Shown piece after piece: positions 30,300-38,711 of a stretch of 38,732 nt of DNA. The notes beneath the pieces were generated by a model that saw only the letters and a program-made list of their open reading frames with translations, had not been told where the DNA came from and searched no databases. This DNA is from Actinomycetes bacterium. GTDB taxonomy: Bacteria > Actinomycetota > Acidimicrobiia > Acidimicrobiales > RAAP-2. Location: assembly GCA_021791895.1 (NCBI GenBank), contig JAJYVS010000026.1, positions 1 through 38,732 of the forward strand, read 5' to 3'. The position numbers were made by a program, and so were the translations under genes. The stretch's first letter is position 1, and every line of letters begins with the position of its first letter.

Positions 30300-30736
30300 G
30301 CCCGGGCCGGGGGCCCGAGGTGGACGGCGCCTCGCTCGTCGATCGCCCAGTCGGGGTTGTGGGCCACCTCCCAGGGATGGCCGTCGGGATTGATGAAGAT
30401 CCCCGAGTACCCGCCCCAGACGGTCTCGTCCGCCTCGCGACCGATGCGAGCGCCGGCCGACCGGGCCTCAGCCAGCACCGAATCGAGCTCGGCTCGGGAC
30501 CGGGCGTTGAAGGGTCACGCCGCCCCAGCCACCGGGGTCGGACACGGCCGAGTCCTCGGCCAGCCGGGCGCGGTCCCACAACGCCAGGACCAGGCAGCCG
30601 ACCTGGAAGAACACAATGTCGTCACCGGTGACCGGCAGCCAGCCGAGCGCCTGGTAGAAGCGGCGGGCCGGTCGAGGTCGTGCACGCCCAGGGTGGCCAG
30701 GCTGACGCGCTGCTCCACGCAGGCAGTCTGGCCCAT
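30300..30736 (-). pseudogene. Frameshifted glyoxalase/VOC-family gene
   Basis: A VOC-domain protein can be read in three frame pieces. The first runs from ATG 30736 (SLATLGVHDLDRPA), the second resumes after a missing base near 30661 (FYQALGWLPVTGDDIVFFQVG to DPGGWGGVT), and the third resumes after a second break near 30515 (FNARSRAELDSVLAEARSAG to GYSGIFINPDGHPWEVAHNPDW). The normal stop also seems lost, since the last frame runs on antisense through the thiolase 3' end. The gene follows tsaC by 7 bp and was probably the last member of that operon. Two independent frame changes suggest decay, although assembly errors could produce the same picture. Confidence 0.8.
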
Positions 30737-30743
30737 CTCGGTC

Positions 30744-31364
30744 CTAGTCGGACAGGGCGGCTTCGATCTCGGCCCAGCCGGTGGCGCCCTCACGCAGACA
30801 GCCGGGCCGCCGGCCGGTGCAGTCGACGACGGTCGAGGGCACCCCGGCCGCCCGGCCCTCCACGACCGCGGCCACCTCGTTTGCGACGAAGCGTGCACGC
30901 ACTTGGGCGGCCGACGTGCAGGGAGGCTCGCCGTGCCGATTGGCGCTCGTGACCGCGAGCGGGCCGAGCGAAAGACAGAGCTCCTCGATGAGGGGGTGAT
31001 CGGGCCATCGGATGCCGACCGACCGGCCCGAACCCCCCACCAGGGCGCCGATCCGGCGACGGGCCGGCACGACGAGGGTGAGCGGCCCGGGCCAGAAGCG
31101 AGCGGCGAGGGTGGCGGCCGCGTTCGGCACCGACGAGGCGACCCGACCAACCTGTCCCCACCCCCCGATCAACACCGGCAGGGCCAGATCTGCGGGACGG
31201 CCCTTGGCGGCGAAGACCCGGGCGACCGACTGAGGCGTGAGGAGGGCGGCAAGGCCGAAGACGGTGTCGGTCGGCACGGCCACCACTGCGCCCCCGGCCA
31301 GTCGTTCGACGATCGCGTCGAGGTCGTCGGCCGACAGGAGCGCCGGGGGCTCGCTGCGGCTCAC
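30744..31364 (-). CDS. tsaC: Threonylcarbamoyl-AMP synthase (Sua5/YrdC family)
   Basis: A 206-residue YrdC-domain enzyme making threonylcarbamoyl-AMP for the t6A37 modification of tRNAs. Recognisable elements are GGAVVAVPTDTVFGLAALL, the KGRPADLALPVLI lysine/arginine motif, RFWPGPLTLVVP, VGIRWPDHPL and VTSANRHGEPP. It is the short form without the C-terminal Sua5 domain. The GTG overlaps the prmC stop as GTGA. The same order (prfA, hemK/prmC, sua5-like) occurs in mycobacteria. Confidence 0.93.
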   Translation of the reverse strand: MSRSEPPALLSADDLDAIVERLAGGAVVAVPTDTVFGLAALLTPQSVARVFAAKGRPADLALPVLIGGWGQVGRVASSVPNAAATLAARFWPGPLTLVVPARRRIGALVGGSGRSVGIRWPDHPLIEELCLSLGPLAVTSANRHGEPPCTSAAQVRARFVANEVAAVVEGRAAGVPSTVVDCTGRRPGCLREGATGWAEIEAALSD

Positions 31365-32239
31365 CCCCAACGGGCGACGAGCGCCCGGGGCCTGCCGGCC
31401 AGGTCCGAGAGGACGCGCGCCCCCGAGGCACCGAGGCGTTCGGCCGCCCACAAGGCCGAGGCGCCCTGGGCCGGACTGATCTCGACGACCGCCGCCCCCG
31501 GTCTCGAGAGCCACTCCGGCGCGCCGGTGAGGATCGTCTCGACGGCGGCGAACGCCGGAGTGCCGTCGCTCCCGGTCTCGGCCACCAGAGCCCGATGGGG
31601 CTCGTAGTCCCGCACCACCGGGTCGAGAACCTCCCACTCCATCGCCGAGACATACGGGGGGTTCGCCACCACGAGCGTGATCGTGCCACGTTCGCCCGGG
31701 TCCAAGGCCTCCCACCACGACCCCTGCCGCCAACGCACGGAACCGACACCGTCGTGGCCGGCGGCCAGCCGCTCCTGATTGGAGCGGGCGAGGTCGAGGG
31801 CGTCGGGTTCGACGTCCGTGCCGGTCACCTCGACGCCGAAGCCGGCGCGCTCGGTCGCCACGGAGAGGGCGATCGCCCCGGTACCGGTCCCGAGGTCGAC
31901 CACGCGAGCCGGTCGACCGTCACCCACCAACCGGTCGAGCTCGGCCAGCGCGACATCGGTGACCCACTCGGTCTCTGGTCGGGGGATGAGGGCCCGGCGG
32001 TCGACCAGGAGGTCGAGGTGGCGGAACGGCCAGTGTCCGAGGACGTACTGCAGCGGCTCACCGGCCACCCGGCGACGGGACAGCTCGGCCACCGCCCGGA
32101 CCTGGTCGGCGGTGGCCGGCCGCCCGGGGCCGACACCCACGTCCTCGAGGACCCAAGCCGCCTCGCGTCGACCGAGATCGGCGAGGAGGGAGCGCTCGAA
32201 GCTCCCGGGTCGCCCGGGATCGTTCCCCGCCACCATCAC
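31361..32239 (-). CDS. prmC: Release factor glutamine methyltransferase
   Basis: A 292-residue S-adenosylmethionine-dependent methyltransferase that methylates the Gln of the GGQ motif in release factors, including PrfA encoded just upstream. The SAM site VVDLGTGTGAIALS and the catalytic NPPY (VVANPPYVS) are present, together with the family segment LIPRPETEWV. The GTG at 32239 overlaps the prfA stop as GTGA, and an ATG follows one codon later. Longer open frame upstream is a prfA shadow. Confidence 0.95.
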   Translation of the reverse strand: MMVAGNDPGRPGSFERSLLADLGRREAAWVLEDVGVGPGRPATADQVRAVAELSRRRVAGEPLQYVLGHWPFRHLDLLVDRRALIPRPETEWVTDVALAELDRLVGDGRPARVVDLGTGTGAIALSVATERAGFGVEVTGTDVEPDALDLARSNQERLAAGHDGVGSVRWRQGSWWEALDPGERGTITLVVANPPYVSAMEWEVLDPVVRDYEPHRALVAETGSDGTPAFAAVETILTGAPEWLSRPGAAVVEISPAQGASALWAAERLGASGARVLSDLAGRPRALVARWG

Positions 32240-33324
32240 GGCGATTCGCCGTCCTCTGCGTCGAGCTGCCTGGCCCGCTTGTCGGCCATCAGGGCATCGG
32301 CGAACTCGTCGAGGTCGCCCGCGAGGACCTGGTCCAGCTTGTAGAGGGTGAGCCCGATGCGGTGGTCGGTGACCCGGTTCTCCTTGTAGTTGTAGGTCCG
32401 GATCTTCTCGGAGCGTCCCCCGCCCCCGACCTGAGAACGCCGCGCGGCCGCGATCGCCGAGGCCTGGCGGTCCTGTTCGGCCTTGAGCAGCCGGGATCGC
32501 AGCACGGTGAGCGCCTTCGCCTTGTTCTGGGTCTGGCTCTTCTCGTCCTGCATGGCCACAACGATCCCCGTCGGCAGGTGGGTGATCCGCACCGCCGAGT
32601 CGGTGGTGTTCACCGACTGGCCACCCGGACCGGTCGACCGGTAGACGTCGATCTTGAGGTCGGACGGGTCGATGACCACGTCGACCTCGTCGGCCTCGGG
32701 TAGCACCGACACCGTGGCAGCGGAGGTGTGCACTCGGCCCTTGGACTCGGTGACCGGGACCCGCTGCACGCGGTGCGGGCCCGCCTCGTGCTCGAGGTAC
32801 CGCCACGCGTCCCGGCCCTTCACCACGAACACCACCTCGTTCAGCCCGTCCCGACCGGTCGTGCTCTCCGAGAGCACCTCAAGACCAAAGTGATGTCGGT
32901 CGGCAAAGCGCGTGTACATGGAGAACAGGTCACGGGCGAACAGGTTGGCCTCCTCACCTCCCTCGGCCCCCCGGATCTCGACGATGACATTCCGGCCGTC
33001 ATTGGGGTCCTTCGGCAAGAGCAGACCACGAAGCCTCGTCTCGAGGTCGACCACGACCCGTTCGGAGTGCTCGAGTTCGTCCCGGGCCAGCTCCCGCTCC
33101 TCCCCTGCCGCCTCCCCGGCCATCTCCTCGGCGGCGGTCACGTCCTGGCGTGCGGACTGGAGCTCGCGCCAGATCGACACCGGCTCCTCCAGGTCCTTGC
33201 GCCGGCGGGAGAGGTCCCGGAGGCGTGCCGGGTCGCTCGAGGTGACGGGATCCGCCAGCTCGTCGATCACCGCCACGTACTCGGCCTCGAGGCGGGCCAT
33301 GCGAGCGTCCAGTGGCTCGGGCAC
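32236..33324 (-). CDS. prfA: Peptide chain release factor 1
   Basis: A 362-residue release factor reading UAA and UAG. The PxT recognition tripeptide is PVT (190-192) in HRVQRVPVTESKGRVHTS, and the peptidyl-hydrolase motif GGQ lies at 234-236 (STGPGGQSVNTT). The N-terminal coiled region and the C-terminal stretch are complete. The start is GTG 33324, with ATG 33302 (MARLEAEY) as an alternative closer to some homologues. Confidence 0.96.
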   Translation of the reverse strand: MPEPLDARMARLEAEYVAVIDELADPVTSSDPARLRDLSRRRKDLEEPVSIWRELQSARQDVTAAEEMAGEAAGEERELARDELEHSERVVVDLETRLRGLLLPKDPNDGRNVIVEIRGAEGGEEANLFARDLFSMYTRFADRHHFGLEVLSESTTGRDGLNEVVFVVKGRDAWRYLEHEAGPHRVQRVPVTESKGRVHTSAATVSVLPEADEVDVVIDPSDLKIDVYRSTGPGGQSVNTTDSAVRITHLPTGIVVAMQDEKSQTQNKAKALTVLRSRLLKAEQDRQASAIAAARRSQVGGGGRSEKIRTYNYKENRVTDHRIGLTLYKLDQVLAGDLDEFADALMADKRARQLDAEDGESP

Positions 33325-33371
33325 CGCCTCAGAATACGGGCCCGCCTGTCGGACCCGGCCGGACCTCGGCG

Positions 33372-33605
33372 CTAGGAGGTCTTGGTCGGGCGTGCCTTGG
33401 TCGACTTACGCTGGCCGTAGCGCCGCTGGAACCGCTCGACGCGGCCGCCGGAGTCCACCAGCTTCTGCTTGCCGGTGAAGAACGGGTGGCACTCACTGCA
33501 GAGCTCGACGTGGAGGTCCGCCTTGGTCGAGCGGGTGACAAAGGTGTTCCCGCACGAGCAACGCACCGTCGCCTCTCCGTACTTGGGGTGGATGTCGGCC
33601 TTCAT
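33372..33605 (-). CDS. rpmE: 50S ribosomal protein L31 (zinc-binding form)
   Basis: A 77-residue ribosomal protein beginning [19 protein letters not shown]. The Cys residues of RCSCGNTF and [10 protein letters not shown] form the zinc site that marks the C+ paralogue, the form used under zinc-replete conditions. The ATG has GAGGAAG 6 nt upstream. It lies between rho and prfA, the usual actinobacterial arrangement. Confidence 0.97.
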   Translation of the reverse strand: MKADIHPKYGEATVRCSCGNTFVTRSTKADLHVELCSECHPFFTGKQKLVDSGGRVERFQRRYGQRKSTKARPTKTS

Positions 33606-33677
33606 CGTTCACTTCCTCGTTCTGATCACAGGTTCGGTCGGCCGGTCATGCAAGGCCGCCGAGCCGGCGGATATTCC

Positions 33678-35345
33678 TCAACCGTTGGGTGTCGGGCCCT
33701 TCGCGATCTCGGCCAGGAATTCGCGGTTGGACTTGGTCGTCCTGACCTTGTCCATGAGCAGTTCCAGACCGGGCGCGGCGTTGCCCTCGGCCGCGAGGGC
33801 GTTCAGCACCCGGCGAAGCTTCCAGACCTGCTGGAGCTCACCCCGCTCGAAGAGGAGCTCTTCGTGGCGGGTCGAGCTGGCGTTCACCTCGATCGACGGG
33901 TAGAGCCGCCGCTCGGCCAACCGCCGGTCCAGCCGCAGCTCCATGTTCCCGGTGCCCTTGAACTCTTCGAAGATGACCTCGTCCATCTTCGACCCGGTCT
34001 CCACCAGAGCGGTGGCCAGGATGGTCAGCGAACCGCCCTCTTCGATGTTGCGGGCGGCACCGAAGAACTTCTTCGGTGGGTACAGCGCCCCCGAGTCGAC
34101 GCCGCCGGACATGATCCGGCCGGTCGCCGGCTGAGCCAGGTTGTAGGCGCGGGCCAGGCGCGTGATCCCGTCGAGGATGATCACGACGTCCTTGCCCAGT
34201 TCGACCAACCGCTTGGCCCGGTCAATCGCCAACTCGGCGACCGTGGTGTGCTCGTCGGCCGGGCGGTCGAAGGTCGAGGCGATCACCTCGCCGCGGACCG
34301 AGCGCCGCATGTCGGTGACCTCTTCGGGTCGCTCGTCGACCAGGAGGACCATCAGGTGGACCTCCGGGTTGTTCGCCTCGATCGAGTGGGCGATCTGCTT
34401 CATCACGGTGGTCTTGCCCGCCTTGGGCGGCGAGACGATGAGCCCCCGTTGGCCCTTGCCGATCGGCGCGAGCAAATCGACGATACGGGCGGTCAGGTTG
34501 TCCTTCTCCCCCTCTTGCTCGAGCATCAGCTTCTCGTCGGGGAACAGCGGGGTCAGGTCCTCGAACCGGGGACGGTTCCGGGCCTCCTCGGGATCGAGGC
34601 CGGACACGGTGTCGATCCGGAGCAACGCCGGGAAGCGCTCGCTGTTGGAGGCAGGCCGGCAGGCGCCCTCGAGGTAGTCGCCCTTGCGCAGTGCGAACCG
34701 CCTGGCCTGGCTGATCGAGACGTAGACGTCCTTGGAGGAGGGGAGGTAGCCCTCGCAACGCAAAAAGCCGTAGCCCTCGTCCCGCAGGTCGAGCAGACCA
34801 CGGACCTCCACCAGCTCGCCGGTGTAGGGACCGTCCTGGGCCGGGCCGCCCTGGAACTCGCGGTCACCCCCCCGCTCGCGGCCGCGGCGACGCCGGTTAC
34901 TGCGGCGGTTCCCCGGTTCTGCCCCCTGCTGGTGCGTCCCCTGGGGCCGGGTACCGGATCGTTGGGATTGGTCGGTCCGGGTGACGGTGGCGGCGCGCTC
35001 GGATCCGTCGCCGGTCGCGACCTCCGACCCCTTGGCCGGTGCGGAACCGTTGGCCCCGATCGTGCCGGCGTCGAGTTCGGCCTCGATCTGCGCCATCGAC
35101 GAGGCAGAAGAGCCGTTGGAGCTCGGGCCGGCCTGGGTCTTCGTCTCGGTGGTGTCTTCGTGATCCGGGCGCTCGCCGTTGCCGCTCCCGTTCGAGACAC
35201 CGGTCGCCGACAGGATCTTGTCGATCAGGTCGGCCTTCTTCGACCGGGTGGTCGTCTTCAGGTCCATCGCCTGGGCGATGGCGTGGAGCTCGTCACGCTC
35301 CTTCGACTCGAGCACGGACCGTTCGAGCTGCTGTTCGGCAGTCAT
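33678..35345 (-). CDS. rho: Transcription termination factor Rho with long basic insertion
   Basis: A 555-residue hexameric RNA helicase that ends transcription. The N-terminal SAP-like Rho_N helices (about 5-46), the cold-shock-like RNA-binding domain ([19 protein letters not shown] from about 192) and the ATPase core with Walker [23 protein letters not shown] and [21 protein letters not shown] are all present. Between the first two domains is an insertion of about 125 residues (48-172) that is first Ser/Gly/Glu-rich and then Arg-rich ([15 protein letters not shown]). Such inserts are typical of actinobacterial Rho and bind RNA. ATG 35345 has GAGGAGG just upstream. ATG 35357 in the same frame is possible. 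Confidence 0.95.
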   Translation of the reverse strand: MTAEQQLERSVLESKERDELHAIAQAMDLKTTTRSKKADLIDKILSATGVSNGSGNGERPDHEDTTETKTQAGPSSNGSSASSMAQIEAELDAGTIGANGSAPAKGSEVATGDGSERAATVTRTDQSQRSGTRPQGTHQQGAEPGNRRSNRRRRGRERGGDREFQGGPAQDGPYTGELVEVRGLLDLRDEGYGFLRCEGYLPSSKDVYVSISQARRFALRKGDYLEGACRPASNSERFPALLRIDTVSGLDPEEARNRPRFEDLTPLFPDEKLMLEQEGEKDNLTARIVDLLAPIGKGQRGLIVSPPKAGKTTVMKQIAHSIEANNPEVHLMVLLVDERPEEVTDMRRSVRGEVIASTFDRPADEHTTVAELAIDRAKRLVELGKDVVIILDGITRLARAYNLAQPATGRIMSGGVDSGALYPPKKFFGAARNIEEGGSLTILATALVETGSKMDEVIFEEFKGTGNMELRLDRRLAERRLYPSIEVNASSTRHEELLFERGELQQVWKLRRVLNALAAEGNAAPGLELLMDKVRTTKSNREFLAEIAKGPTPNG

Positions 35346-35669
35346 CGGCCTCCTCATGGTTGACGCCGCAGGGGTCCTGGTTCGACCCACTGCGGGAAAC
35401 AGGGGTGGGAAATCTGGGCTCCCACGACACGGGGATGCAGCCCCCATCCCACTGACTTCGGAGGCTACCGGGACCGCGATCGGGACCCGAAGAAGCGCTC
35501 CGCGCAGGTGGTATGGGACCAATTGTAGCGGCCGGCCGCCCGTCGCGGCAACATCGCCACCGACGATTCCAACAACGGCGACAGGCTCGTTGTTCCCGGG
35601 CTCCCACCCCCGCTCGGGTGGCCGGCCCGCCGGACCCCACAGAGCCGACGAGAAAGAAGGGAGGCCCCG
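35346..35669 (-). promoter_or_regulatory. rho promoter and long structured 5' leader; rho-aacS intergenic region
   Basis: The gap has no gene. On the minus strand TTGCCG (35551-35546), an 18-bp spacer and TACAAT (35527-35522) make a good promoter in this GC-rich DNA, predicting a transcript start near 35515 and a leader of about 170 nt before rho. The leader can form a GGGATG/CATCCC hairpin with 7-nt loop (35432-35450) and a CCGCAG/CTGCGG stem (35366-35395). For the plus-strand gene I see only the ribosome site AGGGAGG just before GTG 35670. Confidence 0.45.
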
Positions 35670-37661
35670 GTGGCCGACCAGCTCGGAGACCGGCCGGACG
35701 CCCCACCCATCGAGGAAGGGACCCTGCTGTGGGAGCCATCCCCCGATCGGGCGGCGGGCTCCCAGCTCCGGCGGTTCATGGACTGGCTGGCCCACGACTC
35801 CGGCCTGGTGTTCGAGGGCTACGGAAGCCTGTGGCGGTGGTCGGTCGAGCACGTCGAGGAGTTCTGGGCGACGCTGTGGCGGTACTTCGACCTCGGAGCT
35901 CCATTGACGGGGAGCGAGGTTCTGCGCCGCGGTGCCGGGGTCGAGGGGGCCCGGTGGTTCATTGGCCGGCGGCTCAACTACCTCGACCCGGTGCTCAGAC
36001 ACCCTGACGCCGACCTCGCCCTGGTCGCCGAGAACGAACAAGGGGAGCGGACCGAGCTCACCTACGGCCAGCTCCGTGCCCTGGCCGGTTCGGTCGCCGC
36101 CGGCCTCCGGCGCCTCGGCGTCGGTCCCGGCGACCGGGTGGCCGCGGTGCTGGGCAACGGCCCCGAGGCGGTCGCGGGCTTCTTGGCGGCGGCCAGCATC
36201 GGCGCCGTCTGGTCGACCTGCGCGCCCGAGTTCGGTGTGACCAGCATGGTCGACCGGTTCCGCCAGATCGAACCGTCGGTCCTCCTCATCGCCGACTCCT
36301 ACCGCTACGGGGGCAGGGTGTTCGACCTCGCCGACAAGACCCGAACGCTGTCGGCGGCGCTGCCCGGGCTGGGCGCCACGGTCGTGGTGGGGTCGGCGCA
36401 CGCCCGCGAGGACCGGCTCGACTGGGACCGGCTGCGCGCCGAACCGGCCGAGCTGGCGGTCGAGCCCCTCCCCGCCGACCATCCCCTTTGGATCCTCTAT
36501 TCCTCGGGGACCACCGGACCGCCCAAGCCCATCGTCCACTCCCACGGGGGAATCCTCCTCGAACACCTGAAGGCACTCGCTCTCCACTGCGACCTCGGTC
36601 CCGACGACCGCTTCTTCTGGTTCTCGACGACCGGTTGGATGATGTGGAACTTCCTTGTCGGAGGCCTGCTCGTCGGCGCAACCATCGTGTGCTTCGACGG
36701 TCATCCGGCCTGGCCGGACCCGGGCCGGCTGTGGCGGTTGGCCGAGGAGGTGCAGATCACGTGCTTCGGCGCCAGCCCTCCCTACTTCGACACCCTCCGC
36801 CGGAGTGGCTACGAGCCCCGCCGCCACCACCGGCTCGGGCGCCTGCAGACCGTGGGGTCGACAGGGGCCCCGCTGTCCCCGGAGGGCTTCGCCTTCGCGG
36901 CGGAGCGCATCGCCCCCGGGGTCCTGGTCGCCCCGCTGTCCGGCGGGACCGACGTCTGCACCGCCTTCATCGGCCCGTGCCCGCTGCTGCCGGTTCGTGC
37001 CGGCGAGATGCAGTGCCGCATGCTCGGAGCGAAGGTCGAGGCCTTCGACGAGGACGGGGAACCGGTGGTCGGGACCACCGGCGAGCTGGTCATCGCCGAA
37101 CCCATGCCTTCGATGCCCATCAGATTCTGGGGCGACGCCGGAGGAGCGCGACTGCACGAGAGCTACTTCTCCACCTTCCCGGGCGTCTGGCGGCACGGCG
37201 ATTGGCTCAAGATCACCGAAACGGGGGGGTGCGTCATCTACGGACGCTCCGACGCGACCTTGAACCGCGGCGGGGTGCGCAGCGGGGCCGCTGACTTCTA
37301 CCGCGTCGTCGACGGCGCGCCCGGAGTGGCCGACGCCCTGGTCGTCGACACCAGCGAGCTCGGCACCGAGGGCCGCCTCTACCTCTTCGTCACCGCTGAG
37401 GAGCCAGAGAGCTCCGAGCGCCTGGACCTCGAGCTGCGGGAGAGGATCCGGACCGAGCTCTCCCCCCGCCACGTGCCAGACGAAGTCGTGGTCCTCGACA
37501 AGATCCCTCGGACCCTCAACGGCAAGAGGCTCGAGGTCCCCGTCCGCCGCATGCTGCTCGGGGTCCCCCCCTCCGAGGCGGTGACACCGGGGGCGGTCGA
37601 CGACCCCGACGCGCTCGATCGGCTGGTCGCCCGTCTCCGACTACTCCAAACCGGCGGATGA
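35670..37661 (+). CDS. aacS: Acetoacetyl-CoA synthetase
   Basis: A 663-residue member of the ANL adenylating superfamily that would activate acetoacetate (or a related short acid) with ATP and CoA. The ATP loop is LYSSGTTGPPKPIVHSHGG. The acetoacetyl-CoA synthetase pattern continues with FFWFSTTGWMMWNFLVGGLLVGATIV, LQTVGSTGAPLSPEGF and PLSGGTDVCTAFIG, and the motor region WRHGDWLKIT ... GRSDATLNRGGVRSG is intact. The C-terminal catalytic Lys lies in IPRTLNGKRLEVPV. GTG 35670 has AGGGAGG 5 to 6 nt upstream. The stop is 10 bp from the convergent tetR remnant. A role in ketone body or polyhydroxybutyrate use is inference. Confidence 0.92.
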   Translation: MADQLGDRPDAPPIEEGTLLWEPSPDRAAGSQLRRFMDWLAHDSGLVFEGYGSLWRWSVEHVEEFWATLWRYFDLGAPLTGSEVLRRGAGVEGARWFIGRRLNYLDPVLRHPDADLALVAENEQGERTELTYGQLRALAGSVAAGLRRLGVGPGDRVAAVLGNGPEAVAGFLAAASIGAVWSTCAPEFGVTSMVDRFRQIEPSVLLIADSYRYGGRVFDLADKTRTLSAALPGLGATVVVGSAHAREDRLDWDRLRAEPAELAVEPLPADHPLWILYSSGTTGPPKPIVHSHGGILLEHLKALALHCDLGPDDRFFWFSTTGWMMWNFLVGGLLVGATIVCFDGHPAWPDPGRLWRLAEEVQITCFGASPPYFDTLRRSGYEPRRHHRLGRLQTVGSTGAPLSPEGFAFAAERIAPGVLVAPLSGGTDVCTAFIGPCPLLPVRAGEMQCRMLGAKVEAFDEDGEPVVGTTGELVIAEPMPSMPIRFWGDAGGARLHESYFSTFPGVWRHGDWLKITETGGCVIYGRSDATLNRGGVRSGAADFYRVVDGAPGVADALVVDTSELGTEGRLYLFVTAEEPESSERLDLELRERIRTELSPRHVPDEVVVLDKIPRTLNGKRLEVPVRRMLLGVPPSEAVTPGAVDDPDALDRLVARLRLLQTGG

Positions 37662-37671
37662 CGCCGGTCAT

Positions 37672-38180
37672 CTACGCGGTCGTCTCCGATCCTTCACCGG
37701 CCGGGGTCGGTGCCACGTCGCGCTCGATCCCCTCGATCAGGTAGCGCAAACCCACCTCGAACTGGTCGCGGGTGGTACAGGAGGCCAGGCGTTCGATGAG
37801 CGGGTCGGAAGGGCCGCTCCCTTGTGCCGGGTGACCGCGCGACGCCTGGAGCGCGGCGAAACCGACGGTGTAGGTGTGCACCGTCGCGTAGGCGCGCCAG
37901 ACGCCCTCTTCGTCGATACCGGCGCCGCGCAGCGCACCGAGCATGGCGTTCATCCGGTCGACTGCCGTGGGCGACACGACCGGGCCGAGGAGGTAGACGT
38001 GCAGTCCTGCCGGCTGGGAGACGAGGAAGTTGCGCAGCCTCTCGGCCGCTTCCATGATCCACGCCTGCCACTCGACGGCTCGTTTGCGGGGACGCCACAC
38101 GCAGGCCAGTATCCGGTCGACCACCTCGGTCAAGAGGTCGTCCTTCCCCTTGATGTGATGAAGGAGCGCAGCGCCGCTTC
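37672..38180 (-). pseudogene. TetR-family regulator truncated in its DNA-binding domain
   Basis: The C-terminal ligand-binding part of a TetR-type repressor is intact, from the end of the helix-turn-helix (GAALLHHIKGKDDLLTEVVDRIL) through the effector domain (VHTYTVGFAALQASRGHP) to the stop at 37672. Upstream of SGAALLHH, about 38180, similarity to a TetR N-terminus ends abruptly and no reading frame supplies the first helices. An IS110-type transposase gene begins about 195 bp further on, so insertion of that element into the repressor gene explains the loss. The open frame does continue to 38349, but those residues look like read-through of element DNA. Confidence 0.7.
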
Positions 38181-38626
38181 TGCGTGACGGGCCCGTTGGC
38201 AGCGACCGGCCCGGACGCCATCGCGAGGAGCGATCCTGTGGCACCCAGCTCCGCACGTCCCAGTCCGTCGAAGGCAAAAGGTAGTCCGCGGGAGCCCTCC
38301 CGCCGCCGGGAACCAGGTGTGCCGAGCACACTTGGGGTCTCCAAACCAACCCGGAGACGACGGAAGGAGACTCCCGTGGAACACCAACGACACTACGTCG
38401 GCATCGACCTGCACCGGCGCCGGAGCGTGATCGTCCGGCGCAACGAGGCCGGTGAGGCCCTCGACACGGTCCGGATCGACAACGACCCGATCGCTCTCAC
38501 CGCCGAGATCGCTAAGGCCGGCGAGCACCCCGACGTCGTGCTCGAGGCCACCTACGGCTGGTACTGGGCGGCCGACGTGCTCAACGAGTGCGGGGCGAGC
38601 GTGCACCTCGCTCATCCGCTCGGCAA
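38181..38626 (+). mobile_element. IS110-family insertion element, left part only
   Basis: The element is inferred from an IS110-type transposase N-terminus (38376 onward), a preceding non-coding stretch of about 195 bp and the break in tetR at about 38180. The right half is missing because the transposase similarity ends at 38626, where another repeat-bearing sequence begins. The left boundary is an estimate, since IS110 elements lack terminal inverted repeats and target duplications that would mark it. Confidence 0.6.
38222..38340 (+). ncRNA. Candidate IS110 bridge RNA region
   Basis: In IS110-group elements the non-coding left end upstream of the transposase encodes a bridge RNA with loops that pair to target and donor DNA. 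This stretch holds three potential stem-loops: GGAGC/GCTCC (38227-38252), GCGGGAG/CTCCCGC (38288-38303) and a 10-bp stem with CGA loop (38313-38335, containing GTGTGC/GCACAC). The RNA limits and guide loops cannot be set without related elements. Confidence 0.3.
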
Positions 38627-38663
38627 TTATCCCGATGTCGCAGTTATGCCGATGTTCGCGTGA
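38376..38663 (+). pseudogene. Truncated IS110-family transposase
   Basis: The ORF begins with the DEDD RuvC-like N-terminus of IS110 recombinases: HYVGIDLHRRRS (D11) and VVLEATYGWYW (E57), then VHLAHPLGN at 76-84. After residue 84 similarity stops and about eleven unrelated residues lead to a TGA, so the rest of the nuclease domain and the C-terminal serine-containing domain are gone. The GTG start has AAGGAG upstream. The protein cannot be an active recombinase. Confidence 0.8.
38627..38655 (+). repeat. Tandem 12-bp direct repeats at element junction
   Basis: TTATCCCGATGT (38627-38638) and TTATGCCGATGT (38644-38655) differ by one base and repeat at 17 bp. They start exactly where transposase similarity ends. 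Confidence 0.7.
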
Positions 38664-38711
38664 AGTCGCTGGTCACGGTGGGATTTGGGCGAGATAGTTC
38701 GGCATAACTAC
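38640..38711. repeat. Inverted repeat at the window end
   Basis: An 11-bp perfect inverted repeat, AGTTATGCCGA (38642-38652) and TCGGCATAACT (38699-38709), extends to 12 of 13 matches and encloses 46 bp. With the tandem copy at 38627 there are three TTATSCCGA units, which looks like a recombinase binding region or the terminus of a second mobile element. The rest of it lies outside the window. Confidence 0.65.

Noticed and set aside
33656..33670. CCGCC/GGCGG hairpin between rho and rpmE as a terminator
   Set aside because: The stem is only 5 bp and no T-run follows on the minus strand, so it is not convincing as an intrinsic terminator.
33678..37472. A 1264-residue open frame covering rho and running antisense through the acetoacetyl-CoA synthetase gene
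   Set aside because: Only the part from 35345 downward has Rho domains. The rest is a GC-driven shadow of the opposite-strand gene.
38184..38375. Upstream extension of the IS110 transposase frame to an ATG at 38184
   Set aside because: The residues before GTG 38376 do not resemble an IS110 N-terminus and the GTG has its own AAGGAG site. The region fits the non-coding left end better.
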